Shown piece by piece: positions 17,070 to 24,242 of a stretch of DNA of 32,549 nucleotides. The stretch is from an uncultured Bacteroidales bacterium. Lineage in GTDB: Bacteria; Bacteroidota; Bacteroidia; Bacteroidales; UBA932. The notes beneath the pieces are model-generated. The model did no database searches, was not told where the DNA came from, and was given only the letters and a program-made list of their open reading frames with translations. The position numbers and the translations under genes are program-made. The stretch spans positions 1-32,549 of the forward strand of contig CALUST010000041.1 in the NCBI GenBank assembly GCA_944323505.1, written 5' to 3'. Position 1 is the stretch's first letter, and every line of letters begins with the position of its first letter.

Positions 17070-18533
17070 ATGTTTGATAAGGAAGTCTATGTGAGGAGAC
17101 GCCGCACATTGCTTGACATCATGACAGCCGGGGCAGACGGGCATCCGGCAGAAAGCGGCATAGTGGTATTCCCCGGCAATGCCGAGGCTCCGCAGAACTA
17201 CAGGGGCAATGACTACAAGTTCCGTCAGGAGAGTTCTTTCCTGTACTATTGGGGGATAGACGAGCCTGGTTTTGCGGCTATACTTGATCTTGACAGCGGG
17301 GATGAATGCCTTTTCGGCAACGATGTGGATATAGATGACATCATCTGGATGGGACCGCAGGAGTCTGTGGCGTCCAAGGCCGCAAGAACCGGGGTGCCCA
17401 TTTCCGCTCCTGCATCAGATTTTGACAAGGCTGTGCGGGATGCCAGAGCCAAAGGACGCAGGATACATTTCCTGCCCACATCCAGATATTACAACACTCT
17501 CAGGCTTTCGGAACTCCTTGAAGTGCCGTCCGAGGCGATAAGGACTGTGGCTCCGGTTGACGACATGGTGTGCGGAGGATGCAGGTATCATGCCTCGCTG
17601 CCTCTTGTCAAGGCCGTCATATCAATGCGCCTGATAAAAGAGACCTGCGAGATAGAAGAGATAGACAAGGCCTGCGAAATCGGATATCTCATGCACACGG
17701 AGGCCCGCAACTGCTGCCGTCCCGGCGTCCTGGAGCAGGATATTGTCGGCAGGATGGAAGGTGTAACAATATCAAAGGGGTGGGGAGTATCATTCACCAC
17801 TATCCTTTCCCAGCATGGTGAGACGCTTCACAATCACAGGCACGACGGTGTCATCACTCCGGGCAATCTGCTTGTGATAGATGCAGGGGCTGAGAGCAAC
17901 ACTCATTATGCGTCTGACTTCACCCGTACCCTGCCATGCGGAGGGCGTTTCTCACCGAAGCAGAAGGATGTATATGATATAGTAGCGGATTGCAACGAAC
18001 TGGCATTTACCCTTGCCGCGCCTGGTGTGACCTACCGCGATGTCCATCTCAAGGTGGCAGCGAGGATGCTGGAGGGGCTCAAGGACCTCGGGCTTGTGAC
18101 AGGAAATGTCGAAGATATGGTGAGAGAGGGGATAGCAGGTCTTTTCATGCCTCACGGGCTGGGTCATAATATGGGGATTGATGTCCATGACATGGAAGAT
18201 CTCGGAGAAGACCTTGTCGGGTATGACGATGACCAAAGACGTTCTCCTCAACTCGGGCTCGGGTCGCTCAGGATGGCCCGCAGGCTCAGACCGGGGCATG
18301 TGATCACTGACGAGCCGGGTATCTATTTCGTGCCTGCACTCATAAGCAGATGGAAGGCGGAGGGTACGGACAAAGGTATGGTCAATTATGGAAGGCTTGA
18401 GTCCGGCTATCTCGACTTCGGCGGTATCAGGCTGGAGGATGACCTGCTGATAACAGAAGACGGATGCCGTCGTCTCGGTCCTCACAGGCTGCCTATCTCA
18501 TCTGCCGATGTCGAGGCGGCAATGGCAGATTGA
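17070..18533 (+). CDS. pepP: Xaa-Pro aminopeptidase (M24 family)
   Basis: This cytosolic metallopeptidase removes an N-terminal residue preceding proline. Residues 1 to about 150 form the aminopeptidase P N-terminal domain (FRQESSFLYYWGIDEPGF). The M24 pita-bread domain follows. Metal ligands are visible: D271 in LLVIDAG, D283 in YASDFTRT, the histidine in PHGLGHNMGIDVHDM, the glutamate in ITDEPGIYF, and the last glutamate in GGIRLEDD. The 487-residue length is normal. It starts 26 bases after a promoter box and is followed 29 bases later by a DUF456 gene, so the two may share a transcript. There is no signal peptide. Confidence 0.94.
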   Translation: MFDKEVYVRRRRTLLDIMTAGADGHPAESGIVVFPGNAEAPQNYRGNDYKFRQESSFLYYWGIDEPGFAAILDLDSGDECLFGNDVDIDDIIWMGPQESVASKAARTGVPISAPASDFDKAVRDARAKGRRIHFLPTSRYYNTLRLSELLEVPSEAIRTVAPVDDMVCGGCRYHASLPLVKAVISMRLIKETCEIEEIDKACEIGYLMHTEARNCCRPGVLEQDIVGRMEGVTISKGWGVSFTTILSQHGETLHNHRHDGVITPGNLLVIDAGAESNTHYASDFTRTLPCGGRFSPKQKDVYDIVADCNELAFTLAAPGVTYRDVHLKVAARMLEGLKDLGLVTGNVEDMVREGIAGLFMPHGLGHNMGIDVHDMEDLGEDLVGYDDDQRRSPQLGLGSLRMARRLRPGHVITDEPGIYFVPALISRWKAEGTDKGMVNYGRLESGYLDFGGIRLEDDLLITEDGCRRLGPHRLPISSADVEAAMAD

Positions 18534-18562
18534 CTGGTGATGACAGATAAATAATACAGAAA

Positions 18563-19054
18563 ATGGAGACATTCATAGCAATTGTGGCCATACTCGCCGG
18601 TCTCATAGGCATTATCGGCAGCGTGCTTCCTGCGCTGCCTGGCCCGCCTCTCACATGGGTCGGGATGCTGCTTCTTTATTTCTGGGGCGGGACAGACGGG
18701 AACGGGAATACCATGTCCCTGACATTGCTTCTGGTGATGCTCGGGGTGACTGTTGCCGTCTCAATCATAGACTATGTAGTCCCGATGTATTTCACAAAGG
18801 CTACCGGAGGCAGCAAATATGCATCCCGTGGGGCTTTGTCAGGACTGATTCTCGGCTCGTTCTTCATTCCTCCGTTCGGGATGATTCTCGGTTCGTTTCT
18901 GGGAGCATTCCTAATGGAACTGTATTACGCCAGAAAAAATTCGTCCGATGCATTGAAGTCTGCCTTCGGTTCTTTTTTGGGCTTCATTATCGGCACCGGC
19001 CTCAAGATAATCGCCTGCTGCGTCATGATGTATTGCATCGTTGTCTATATCTGA
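18563..19054 (+). CDS. DUF456 family membrane protein
   Basis: This small integral membrane protein has 163 residues and matches the DUF456 family, whose function is unknown. Four to five hydrophobic segments are visible. The first, FIAIVAILAGLIGIIGSVLPALPGPPLTWVG, carries the conserved LPALPGPPL element, followed by GLILGSFFIPPFGMILGSFLGAF and GFIIGTGLKIIACC. Glycine-zipper-like repeats in the later helices are typical. It begins 29 bases after pepP in the same direction and is probably co-transcribed. No catalytic residue can be proposed. Confidence 0.85.
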   Translation: METFIAIVAILAGLIGIIGSVLPALPGPPLTWVGMLLLYFWGGTDGNGNTMSLTLLLVMLGVTVAVSIIDYVVPMYFTKATGGSKYASRGALSGLILGSFFIPPFGMILGSFLGAFLMELYYARKNSSDALKSAFGSFLGFIIGTGLKIIACCVMMYCIVVYI

Positions 19055-19090
19055 TCCGAGTGTCAACGGTTTGGAAGAGTCCAGTTTAAG

Positions 19091-19134
19091 AAAAACGTTT
19101 GAGGGTGACCCGAAATCATTTTTGGGCCACCCTC
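19091..19134 (-). terminator. Terminator after tRNA-Leu
   Basis: GAGGGTGACCC (19101-19111) and GGGCCACCCTC (19124-19134) form an 11-base stem with a single mismatch. On the minus strand it lies 8 bases after the tRNA end and is followed by AAACGTTTTT, with the T-tract at 19091-19095. It may also stop DUF456 transcription from the other side, though the plus-strand T-run is poor. Confidence 0.7.
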
Positions 19135-19142
19135 TCTTGCTG

Positions 19143-19228
19143 TGCTCCGGACGGGGATCGAACCCGTACGGACATTTCTGTCCAAGGGATTTTAAGTCCC
19201 TCTTGTCTACCAATTCCAACACCAGAGC
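19143..19228 (-). tRNA. tRNA-Leu (anticodon TAA)
   Basis: On the minus strand the acceptor GCTCTGG pairs with CCGGAGC, followed by discriminator A at 19143. The anticodon arm AGGGA/TCCCT holds loop CTTAAAA (anticodon TAA). A long variable arm (GGACAG/CTGTCC-type pairing) marks it as class II leucine, and the T loop GTTCGATCC is standard. The length is 86 bases and CCA is not encoded. Confidence 0.95.
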
Positions 19229-19239
19229 AGTGCAGGGTG

Positions 19240-19247
19240 CAAAGATA
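19240..19247 (-). promoter_or_regulatory. Promoter -7 box for tRNA-Leu
   Basis: The minus strand reads TATCTTTG, matching TAnnTTTG, 11 bases upstream of the tRNA 5' end. This spacing means transcription would start very close to the mature tRNA. Confidence 0.55.
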
Positions 19248-19346
19248 GTGCAAATTTTGGTTTATCCCTAAAGAAATGCTAATTTAGCCGGATGTCCTCA
19301 GTGCCGCAAACGGTTTGGACAACCGGCTGAGGCTAAATCTGATCTC

Positions 19347-19850
19347 ATGAAAGACAATCGTAAGAGGCTGGCGATAGACGTGACAGGAGCATATAGGGCG
19401 GATGCCGACACAATGGGCTATATCCGCTCGGCAGTCGCTGCCCTCACGAGTGCGGGTGCAGGTCTGGAAACTTGCGTATATGCCGACAGGAAGACAGCGG
19501 CAAAACTCGGTCAGACCTGCGTCAGACAGACCAAAAGATGTCTTGAGGATGCGTATCTTGGTTTGGGCGGCGGACTTCCGCCTGCCTCAATGACAGGGAA
19601 AACGATAGCCGTCGTGTACAGCCTGGATTTCGTGTCGGCAATGGACGGTTACTCTTGGCTCAGGAGGCATCTGCTCAATCTGAAGTATCGCAGGCTTTGC
19701 AGGCGGGCAGACTGGCTCATCTCACCGGCAGCCGGTACTGCAGCCGACCTGACGAAATATTATTATGTCCCCAAAAGCAGGATAGCCGTGGTAGAAGACC
19801 CGGGGTCAATGCCGTCGGTCATCAGAAAAATGCTCTCAGCGACTCGCTGA
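19347..19850 (+). CDS. Short protein resembling the N-terminal half of a GT-B glycosyltransferase
   Basis: I do not recognise this 167-residue protein as a named family. The middle, GKTIAVVYSLDFVSAM, then RRHLLNLKYRRLCRRADWLISPAAGTAADLTKYYYVPKSRIAVVEDP, closely follows the layout of the N-terminal Rossmann domain of GT4-type glycosyltransferases: the IHD-like strand, the KR...RRADxIIxxS strand, then a helix and YxVPxxKIxVV. The C-terminal nucleotide-sugar-binding half is absent, and no continuation is seen in other frames downstream. It is therefore a truncated relative or a shrunken stand-alone domain. The start codon at 19347 is the first good ATG. It is convergent with comF, with 32 bases between the stops. 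Confidence 0.55.
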   Translation: MKDNRKRLAIDVTGAYRADADTMGYIRSAVAALTSAGAGLETCVYADRKTAAKLGQTCVRQTKRCLEDAYLGLGGGLPPASMTGKTIAVVYSLDFVSAMDGYSWLRRHLLNLKYRRLCRRADWLISPAAGTAADLTKYYYVPKSRIAVVEDPGSMPSVIRKMLSATR

Positions 19851-19882
19851 CCGGCTTGCAGACACCTTGCCCGTCTTCAGGA

Positions 19883-20662
19883 CTATCCGTTGTCCACGCA
19901 GGCGAGAGTCACTACGCTTATCCTTGTCTCCGGTCCGTAGTATCTTCTCAGTGCAAGAAAGCAGGCGTATGTCGTGGCTCCTGTGGTGAAGACATCGTCT
20001 ACAAGCAGGATGTGGACCGCCTTGGGAAGCAGTTCCGCAGCCAGCCTGACAGAGAAAGCCCCTCTGACATTCTTTTCCTTCTCCTCTATGTTCAGCCTTG
20101 TCTGTGACCGGGTCCGCCTGTTCCGCACAAGGATGTCCGTCCTCATGGCTGCCCCGCAGGCAGACGCCACCTCCCTTGCTATGATTTCAGCTTGATTGTA
20201 CCCTCTGTCCCACCGTCTTTTCCAGTAAAGAGGCACAGGAATCACAATGTCCGCATCCTTAAAATGCGTGGACATCGCCACCCTGGCCCCGAGTATTCTC
20301 CCGAAAAAACGGCCGGCAGCGATGTCCCCGTGGTATTTCAGCCTGCGAGGTATGTTCTTGTATGATGCATCTCCCCTGTACATGAAAAGCGCCGCAGCAT
20401 AGGCATATCTTTCATGCCGTCCACGGTAGAATGCCCTCCATTCATCGATGTCCTCCGCCCATCTCTGTATCATGGCGTTCAGCCTGTCAGCCATCCGATT
20501 GCGAGGCATATTCCAGTTGTACGTGAACGGGAAGTCCGCAAGGCAGTAGATGCAGATGAATTTTTCTCTCAGATACAGCCTTCTGCCGCATACGATGCAA
20601 TATCTCGGAAGCATGATGTCCGCTGCGGCAGACAGGCTGGTTATGATGCTGTTCCCGGTCAT
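19883..20662 (-). CDS. comF: ComF family phosphoribosyltransferase-like protein
   Basis: ComF proteins are phosphoribosyltransferase-fold proteins associated with DNA uptake and ssDNA handling in competent bacteria; in Bacteroidetes the role is unproven. Near the N-terminus a zinc-ribbon-like set, CIVCGRRL and FICIYCLADFP, gives paired cysteines. The core has RRLKYHGD, PVPLYWKRRWDRGYNQAEIIAREVA, and the PRPP-binding loop ILLVDDVFTTGATTYA. The 259-residue length is slightly longer than usual. It lies downstream of fabG on the same strand, separated by 94 bases that hold a T-rich stretch and a palindrome, so it may have its own promoter. Confidence 0.88.
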   Translation of the reverse strand: MTGNSIITSLSAAADIMLPRYCIVCGRRLYLREKFICIYCLADFPFTYNWNMPRNRMADRLNAMIQRWAEDIDEWRAFYRGRHERYAYAAALFMYRGDASYKNIPRRLKYHGDIAAGRFFGRILGARVAMSTHFKDADIVIPVPLYWKRRWDRGYNQAEIIAREVASACGAAMRTDILVRNRRTRSQTRLNIEEKEKNVRGAFSVRLAAELLPKAVHILLVDDVFTTGATTYACFLALRRYYGPETRISVVTLACVDNG

Positions 20663-20671
20663 TTCAATTCT

Positions 20672-20693
20672 GTCTGCCCGAAATTAGGCAGAC
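20672..20693 (-). promoter_or_regulatory. Palindrome just upstream of comF
   Basis: GTCTGCC (20672-20678) and GGCAGAC (20687-20693) form a perfect 7-base inverted repeat 10 bases before the comF start. On the minus strand the loop contains TAATTTCG, one mismatch from a TAnnTTTG promoter box. It could be an operator over a promoter or an RNA hairpin in the comF leader. Confidence 0.35.
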
Positions 20694-20756
20694 AAAAAAG
20701 AAAAAACCGTCAGAAAGAGAAAAAATAAATTTTATAAGTCAGGATTTTTCTCTTTT

Positions 20757-21503
20757 TTAGCAGTTCATCGCACCGCAGCAGTGGATGACCTGTCCGCTGA
20801 CGTATGAAGAAAGCGGGCTTGCAAGGAAGAGGGCGACATTGGCCACATCTTCAGGTGTACCGCCTCTTCTGAGAGGAATCTGTTTCTCCCACTCTTCGCG
20901 GACCTTCTCAGGAAGCGCGTTTGTCATGTCCGTGATGATGAATCCCGGAGCGATGCAGTTGGCACGGATGCCGCGAGGCCCCATTTCCTTTGCGATGGAT
21001 TTGGCAAGGCCGATGAGTCCTGCCTTGGATGCAGAGTAGTTGCACTGTCCTGCGTTTCCTGATACGCCGACAACGGAAGACATGTTGATGATGCTGCCTT
21101 CGCGCTGTTTTGCCATCACAGGAGTGACTGCATGTATGAAGTTGAATGCCGATTTGAGGTTGACAGAGATGACTGCATCCCACTGGGCCTCGGTCATTCT
21201 CATCATAAGCCCGTCCTTCGTGATGCCTGCATTGTTGACAAGTATGTCGATGTGCCCGAATTCCTTGAGGATTTCAGACACGACAGTGTGGGTCTCTTCA
21301 AAGTTGGCGGCATTGGATGCGTAAGCCTTCACTTTCACCCCGAATGCCTCAAGTTCTTTTACAGTTGCCTCTGCAGCCTCGTTGATGACAAGGTCAGTGA
21401 AAGCGATATCCGCTCCTTCAGAAGCATATTTCAAGGCGATAGCCTTTCCGATTCCTCTTGCCGCTCCGGTGATGAGAGCGACTTTTCCGTTAAGAAGTCC
21501 CAT
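20757..21503 (-). CDS. fabG: 3-oxoacyl-[acyl-carrier-protein] reductase
   Basis: This SDR enzyme reduces beta-ketoacyl-ACP with NADPH in fatty acid elongation. It has 248 residues, the FabG standard. The cofactor motif TGAARGIG is at 13-20, NNAG near 89-92, the catalytic serine in INMSSVVG, and the YSASK tetrad element follows. PGFIITDMT and the C-terminal YVSGQVIHCCGAM complete the pattern; the final half (VxVxGG in most members) is replaced by VIHCCGAMNC, a mild variant. It has a near-perfect promoter on its upstream side, back to back with that of ahcY. No other fatty-acid gene is adjacent, so the assignment rests on sequence alone; a different SDR substrate is possible. Confidence 0.88.
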   Translation of the reverse strand: MGLLNGKVALITGAARGIGKAIALKYASEGADIAFTDLVINEAAEATVKELEAFGVKVKAYASNAANFEETHTVVSEILKEFGHIDILVNNAGITKDGLMMRMTEAQWDAVISVNLKSAFNFIHAVTPVMAKQREGSIINMSSVVGVSGNAGQCNYSASKAGLIGLAKSIAKEMGPRGIRANCIAPGFIITDMTNALPEKVREEWEKQIPLRRGGTPEDVANVALFLASPLSSYVSGQVIHCCGAMNC

Positions 21504-21545
21504 TTTTCTCTTTTTTATAAGATGTTAAACATTTTGAAACTTCGG

Positions 21546-21576
21546 CAAAATTATCCATATCAATCCTATTAACCAA
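21546..21576 (-). promoter_or_regulatory. Promoter of fabG
   Basis: On the minus strand, TTG (21576-21574), a 20-base spacer and TAATTTTG (21553-21546) match the Bacteroidetes consensus exactly. The fabG ATG is 43 bases downstream. Confidence 0.75.
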
Positions 21577-21601
21577 AAAATATTTCAGTTTTCCGAAAAA
21601 A

Positions 21602-21632
21602 TTGCACGAGGCATTAATTCTGTCTAAATTTG
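21602..21632 (+). promoter_or_regulatory. Promoter of ahcY
   Basis: TTG (21602-21604), a 20-base spacer and TAAATTTG (21625-21632) match the consensus exactly. The ATG of ahcY follows 28 bases later, and the two divergent promoters are separated by 25 bases. Confidence 0.75.
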
Positions 21633-21659
21633 CCGCAGAAAACGAGATAAAATCAGATT

Positions 21660-22916
21660 ATGGCACACGAAATAAGGAATCCTGAACTGTGGCAGGACGG
21701 AAGACTCAAGATTGAATGGGTGAGGCACCACATGCCGCTCCTTAACGGGCTGGAAAAGGAATTCAAGGACGGACAGCCTTTCAAAGGGCTCAGAATAGCC
21801 CTGTCCGTGCATCTTGAGGCCAAGACGGCATATCTTTGCGAGACACTTGCGGCCGGAGGGGCAGAGATGTATGTCACGGGCAGCAACCCTCTCTCGACCC
21901 AGGATGACGTGGCTGCCGCCCTTGTCCATGAGGGACTGAACGTGTTCGCCTGGCATGGGGCTACGGCGGATGAGTATGAGTCCCATATCAGAAAGGTGCT
22001 GGAGGCCCGCCCGAATATAATAATTGATGACGGAGGAGACCTGGTGCATCTGATGCACACCGAATACAGGCATCTGATACCCGATGTGATAGGCGGCTGT
22101 GAAGAGACCACGACAGGCATCCTGAGGCTTCAGGCAATGAACCGGGCCGGGGAGCTCCTCTTCCCTATGATGCTGGTCAACAACGCAGACTGCAAGCATC
22201 TGTTCGACAACCGCTACGGTACGGGGCAGTCGGTATGGGACGGCATCAACAGAACCACCAATCTGATTGTTGCCGGGAAGAACGTGGTAGTCGCAGGGTA
22301 CGGATGGTGCGGAAAGGGTGTGGCAATGAGGGCCAAAGGTCTCGGTGCAGAGGTGATTGTCACAGAAGTGAACCCGATAAGGGCGATGGAGGCGGTCATG
22401 GACGGCTTCAAGGTGATGAAGATGGAGCAGGCCGCACCTCTCGGAGACATCTTCGTGACAGTGACAGGATGCGACTCTGTCATAACAGAGAATCATTTCC
22501 GTAAGATGAAAGATGGGGCAATCTGCTGCAATGCCGGACATTTCGATGTCGAGGTGGATGTAAAAGGTCTTGCCGCCATATCCAGGGAGTCAAGTCCCGC
22601 GAGGAACAACATCATGGCCTATGTCCTTGAGGACGGCAGACGCATATATGTCATAGCGGAAGGCAGGCTGGTGAATCTGGCTGCAGGCGACGGTCATCCT
22701 GCGGAAATCATGGACATGTCGTTTGCTATACAGGCTCTCAGTGCCCGATACCTTGTCATGAACAGGGATTCTGTCTGCAGGGTGCCTGGACAGATGGTGC
22801 AGGATGTGCCGCAAAGCATAGACGAGGAAGTCGCAAGGCGCGAACTTGTCTCATGGGGATGTGAGATAGATGTGCTGACCCCGGAGCAGCGGCAATATCT
22901 CTACGGGGAGAGCTGA
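21660..22916 (+). CDS. ahcY: Adenosylhomocysteinase (short form)
   Basis: This enzyme splits S-adenosylhomocysteine reversibly into adenosine and homocysteine, restoring methylation capacity and feeding methionine synthesis. Landmarks are VHLEAKTAYLCETLAAGGAEM, GSNPLSTQDDVAAAL, DDGGDLVHLMHTE, GCEETTTGILRL, NNADCKHLFDNRYGTGQSVWDGI, and the NAD motif VAGYGWCGKGVA. The length is 418 residues. SNPLSTQDDVAAAL and the ending IDEEVARRELVSWGCEIDVLTPEQRQYL resemble the shorter archaeal/thermophile-type enzyme. They do not resemble the longer bacterial form, which has an extra insertion and ends in a DHYRY-like tail. It has its own strong promoter and is convergent with the LacI gene. It links functionally to the metX cluster 7 kb away. 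Confidence 0.93.
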   Translation: MAHEIRNPELWQDGRLKIEWVRHHMPLLNGLEKEFKDGQPFKGLRIALSVHLEAKTAYLCETLAAGGAEMYVTGSNPLSTQDDVAAALVHEGLNVFAWHGATADEYESHIRKVLEARPNIIIDDGGDLVHLMHTEYRHLIPDVIGGCEETTTGILRLQAMNRAGELLFPMMLVNNADCKHLFDNRYGTGQSVWDGINRTTNLIVAGKNVVVAGYGWCGKGVAMRAKGLGAEVIVTEVNPIRAMEAVMDGFKVMKMEQAAPLGDIFVTVTGCDSVITENHFRKMKDGAICCNAGHFDVEVDVKGLAAISRESSPARNNIMAYVLEDGRRIYVIAEGRLVNLAAGDGHPAEIMDMSFAIQALSARYLVMNRDSVCRVPGQMVQDVPQSIDEEVARRELVSWGCEIDVLTPEQRQYLYGES

Positions 22917-22920
22917 CAGA

Positions 22921-22954
22921 CGGCGGCACGGGCATCATCCCCGGAATGCCGCCG
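22921..22954. terminator. Hairpin between convergent ahcY and lacI-type genes
   Basis: CGGCGGCA (22921-22928) pairs perfectly with TGCCGCCG (22947-22954), with an inner CGGG/CCCG stem and a small bulge. It lies in the 56-base gap between two converging genes, but neither side has a good T-run, so it is a weak terminator call. Confidence 0.4.
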
Positions 22955-22972
22955 GCAGTGCAGGAGACTATG

Positions 22973-24040
22973 CTACATCTCGAAGAATTCCCTGTAATAC
23001 GGGAGATTCTCCTTGACGATGATGTCGATAGGCATGATATGGTGGACGGTCTCCGCCTCCTGGTTGTACAGCAGGCTTTTGATGAGCGACTTCAGGGCAT
23101 GGAAACCCTGCAGTTCCGGTCTTTGGCAGAGGATGGCGGATATGTTGCCGTCCTCTATTCCTTTTATGTTGTTAAGGGTGAGGTCGAAGGATACCAGGCT
23201 GATGTCCTGCACGTTGTTGGCTTTCAGTATCTCTGCGAGGATATAGCCCCTGGAGTTCATCACGGCCATTCCTTTTATTCCAGGGTTCTCTTTCAGGAAC
23301 CTCATCACCTTCTTTTCGCTTTCAGCGGGGTCGAATACAGAGAACGAGGTCTCCTTGACATTCTTCTCCATCCCGTTGTCACGGAAATACCCGATGAAGC
23401 CCTTTCTTCTTTCGAGGGAGTTGTTGGACCTCTCATTTCCGATTCTCTGTGAACTCATTATGGCAAATTCGGCGTCCTTTGGGGCAGATATCCTCAAAAG
23501 TCTTCCGAGCAGGCGGCCGCAAGTGAACTGGTCGGTGGAGTATGATGCTACAGGAGATGTCCCCTCTATTACCGCATCGACGAATACGTAGGGAATCCTG
23601 TTGGCGTCAAGTTCGGCGCACAGTCTCTGGGTCTCGGACTTGAACGTGGGGCCGATGATGACGGCCTCAGGCCGCTGGTCGATGATGCTTGCGAATGAAG
23701 ACCGGCATGAGTATATGTCGAACTGGTTGTAAAAGAAGAATCTGCAGTCCAGTTTCACATCGGAGTATTCATTGATTGCGTGCATTATCCCGTCCTGGAT
23801 TGCCCCCCAGTATTCCCCTTGTATGGCAGTAGGTATTGCAATCGCTATCTTGTATTCCTTTCTGAGGGAGATTGCCGATGTGTGGATGTTGTATTTGTAG
23901 CCGACTTCAGACAGTACCTGCTCTATCGCTTTCAGACTCTTTTCAGAAACGTTTCCCCTGTTGTGGAGTACCCTGTCCACAGTGCCGACGGATACTCCTG
24001 CCATCTGTGCGATGTCCTTGATTTTTACCTGTTTTGCCAT
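22973..24040 (-). CDS. LacI-family transcriptional regulator
   Basis: This is a sugar-responsive repressor or activator. From the ATG at 24040 it has 355 residues. Residues 1-50 are the LacI-type helix-turn-helix (KIKDIAQMAGVSVGTVDRVLHNRGNVSEKSLKAIEQVL). The rest is a periplasmic-binding-protein-like sensor domain (IAIAIPTAIQGEYWGAIQDGIMHAINE and VSFDLTLNNIKGIEDGNISAILCQRP). An upstream in-frame ATG at 24112 would add 24 residues not seen in the family and would lie within the promoter, so I reject it. It is divergent from the mannonate oxidoreductase and uxuA genes, which makes it the likely regulator of hexuronate use; the effector is inferred, not seen. Confidence 0.9.
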   Translation of the reverse strand: MAKQVKIKDIAQMAGVSVGTVDRVLHNRGNVSEKSLKAIEQVLSEVGYKYNIHTSAISLRKEYKIAIAIPTAIQGEYWGAIQDGIMHAINEYSDVKLDCRFFFYNQFDIYSCRSSFASIIDQRPEAVIIGPTFKSETQRLCAELDANRIPYVFVDAVIEGTSPVASYSTDQFTCGRLLGRLLRISAPKDAEFAIMSSQRIGNERSNNSLERRKGFIGYFRDNGMEKNVKETSFSVFDPAESEKKVMRFLKENPGIKGMAVMNSRGYILAEILKANNVQDISLVSFDLTLNNIKGIEDGNISAILCQRPELQGFHALKSLIKSLLYNQEAETVHHIMPIDIIVKENLPYYREFFEM

Positions 24041-24082
24041 TTTGAGATATAGGATAATGTTGTTTTGCACAATTCCATTAAC

Positions 24083-24116
24083 AAATATTGTGTTTTTTAT
24101 TTGAATATACAATATC
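24083..24116 (-). promoter_or_regulatory. Promoter of the LacI-type gene with overlapping inverted repeat
   Basis: On the minus strand, TTG (24113-24111), a 20-base spacer and AATATTTG (24090-24083) fit the consensus with one mismatch. An inverted repeat, ATATTGT (24086-24092) and ACAATAT (24110-24116), overlaps both boxes and is a candidate site for autoregulation. Confidence 0.5.
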
Positions 24117-24162
24117 TGTGTGCGCTTAATGCCTCTAATCTAATTATTTTTAAATGTTTTTA

Positions 24163-24192
24163 TTGCAGGAATTAAAATATTCGTTAATTTTG
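24163..24192 (+). promoter_or_regulatory. Promoter of the mannonate oxidoreductase-uxuA operon
   Basis: TTG (24163-24165), a 19-base spacer and TAATTTTG (24185-24192) match the consensus exactly. This places the true start codon of the next gene downstream, at 24243. Confidence 0.75.
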
Positions 24193-24213
24193 TGGACGTA
24201 CACGGAAATTTTG

Positions 24214-24226
24214 TCCGAAGTTCGGA
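24214..24226 (+). promoter_or_regulatory. Candidate operator palindrome before the mannonate oxidoreductase gene
   Basis: TCCGAA-G-TTCGGA is a perfect 13-base palindrome between the promoter and the start codon, a usual place for a LacI-family repressor site. A second imperfect palindrome, GTGGACGTACAC, lies at 24192-24203. The link to the neighbouring regulator is inferred. Confidence 0.4.
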
Positions 24227-24242
24227 AAGACATACAACCATT

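Noticed and set aside
21624-22541. A 305-codon minus-strand open frame
   Set aside because: It is a shadow of ahcY on the opposite strand, rich in Cys and His as expected from reverse reading, and without motifs.
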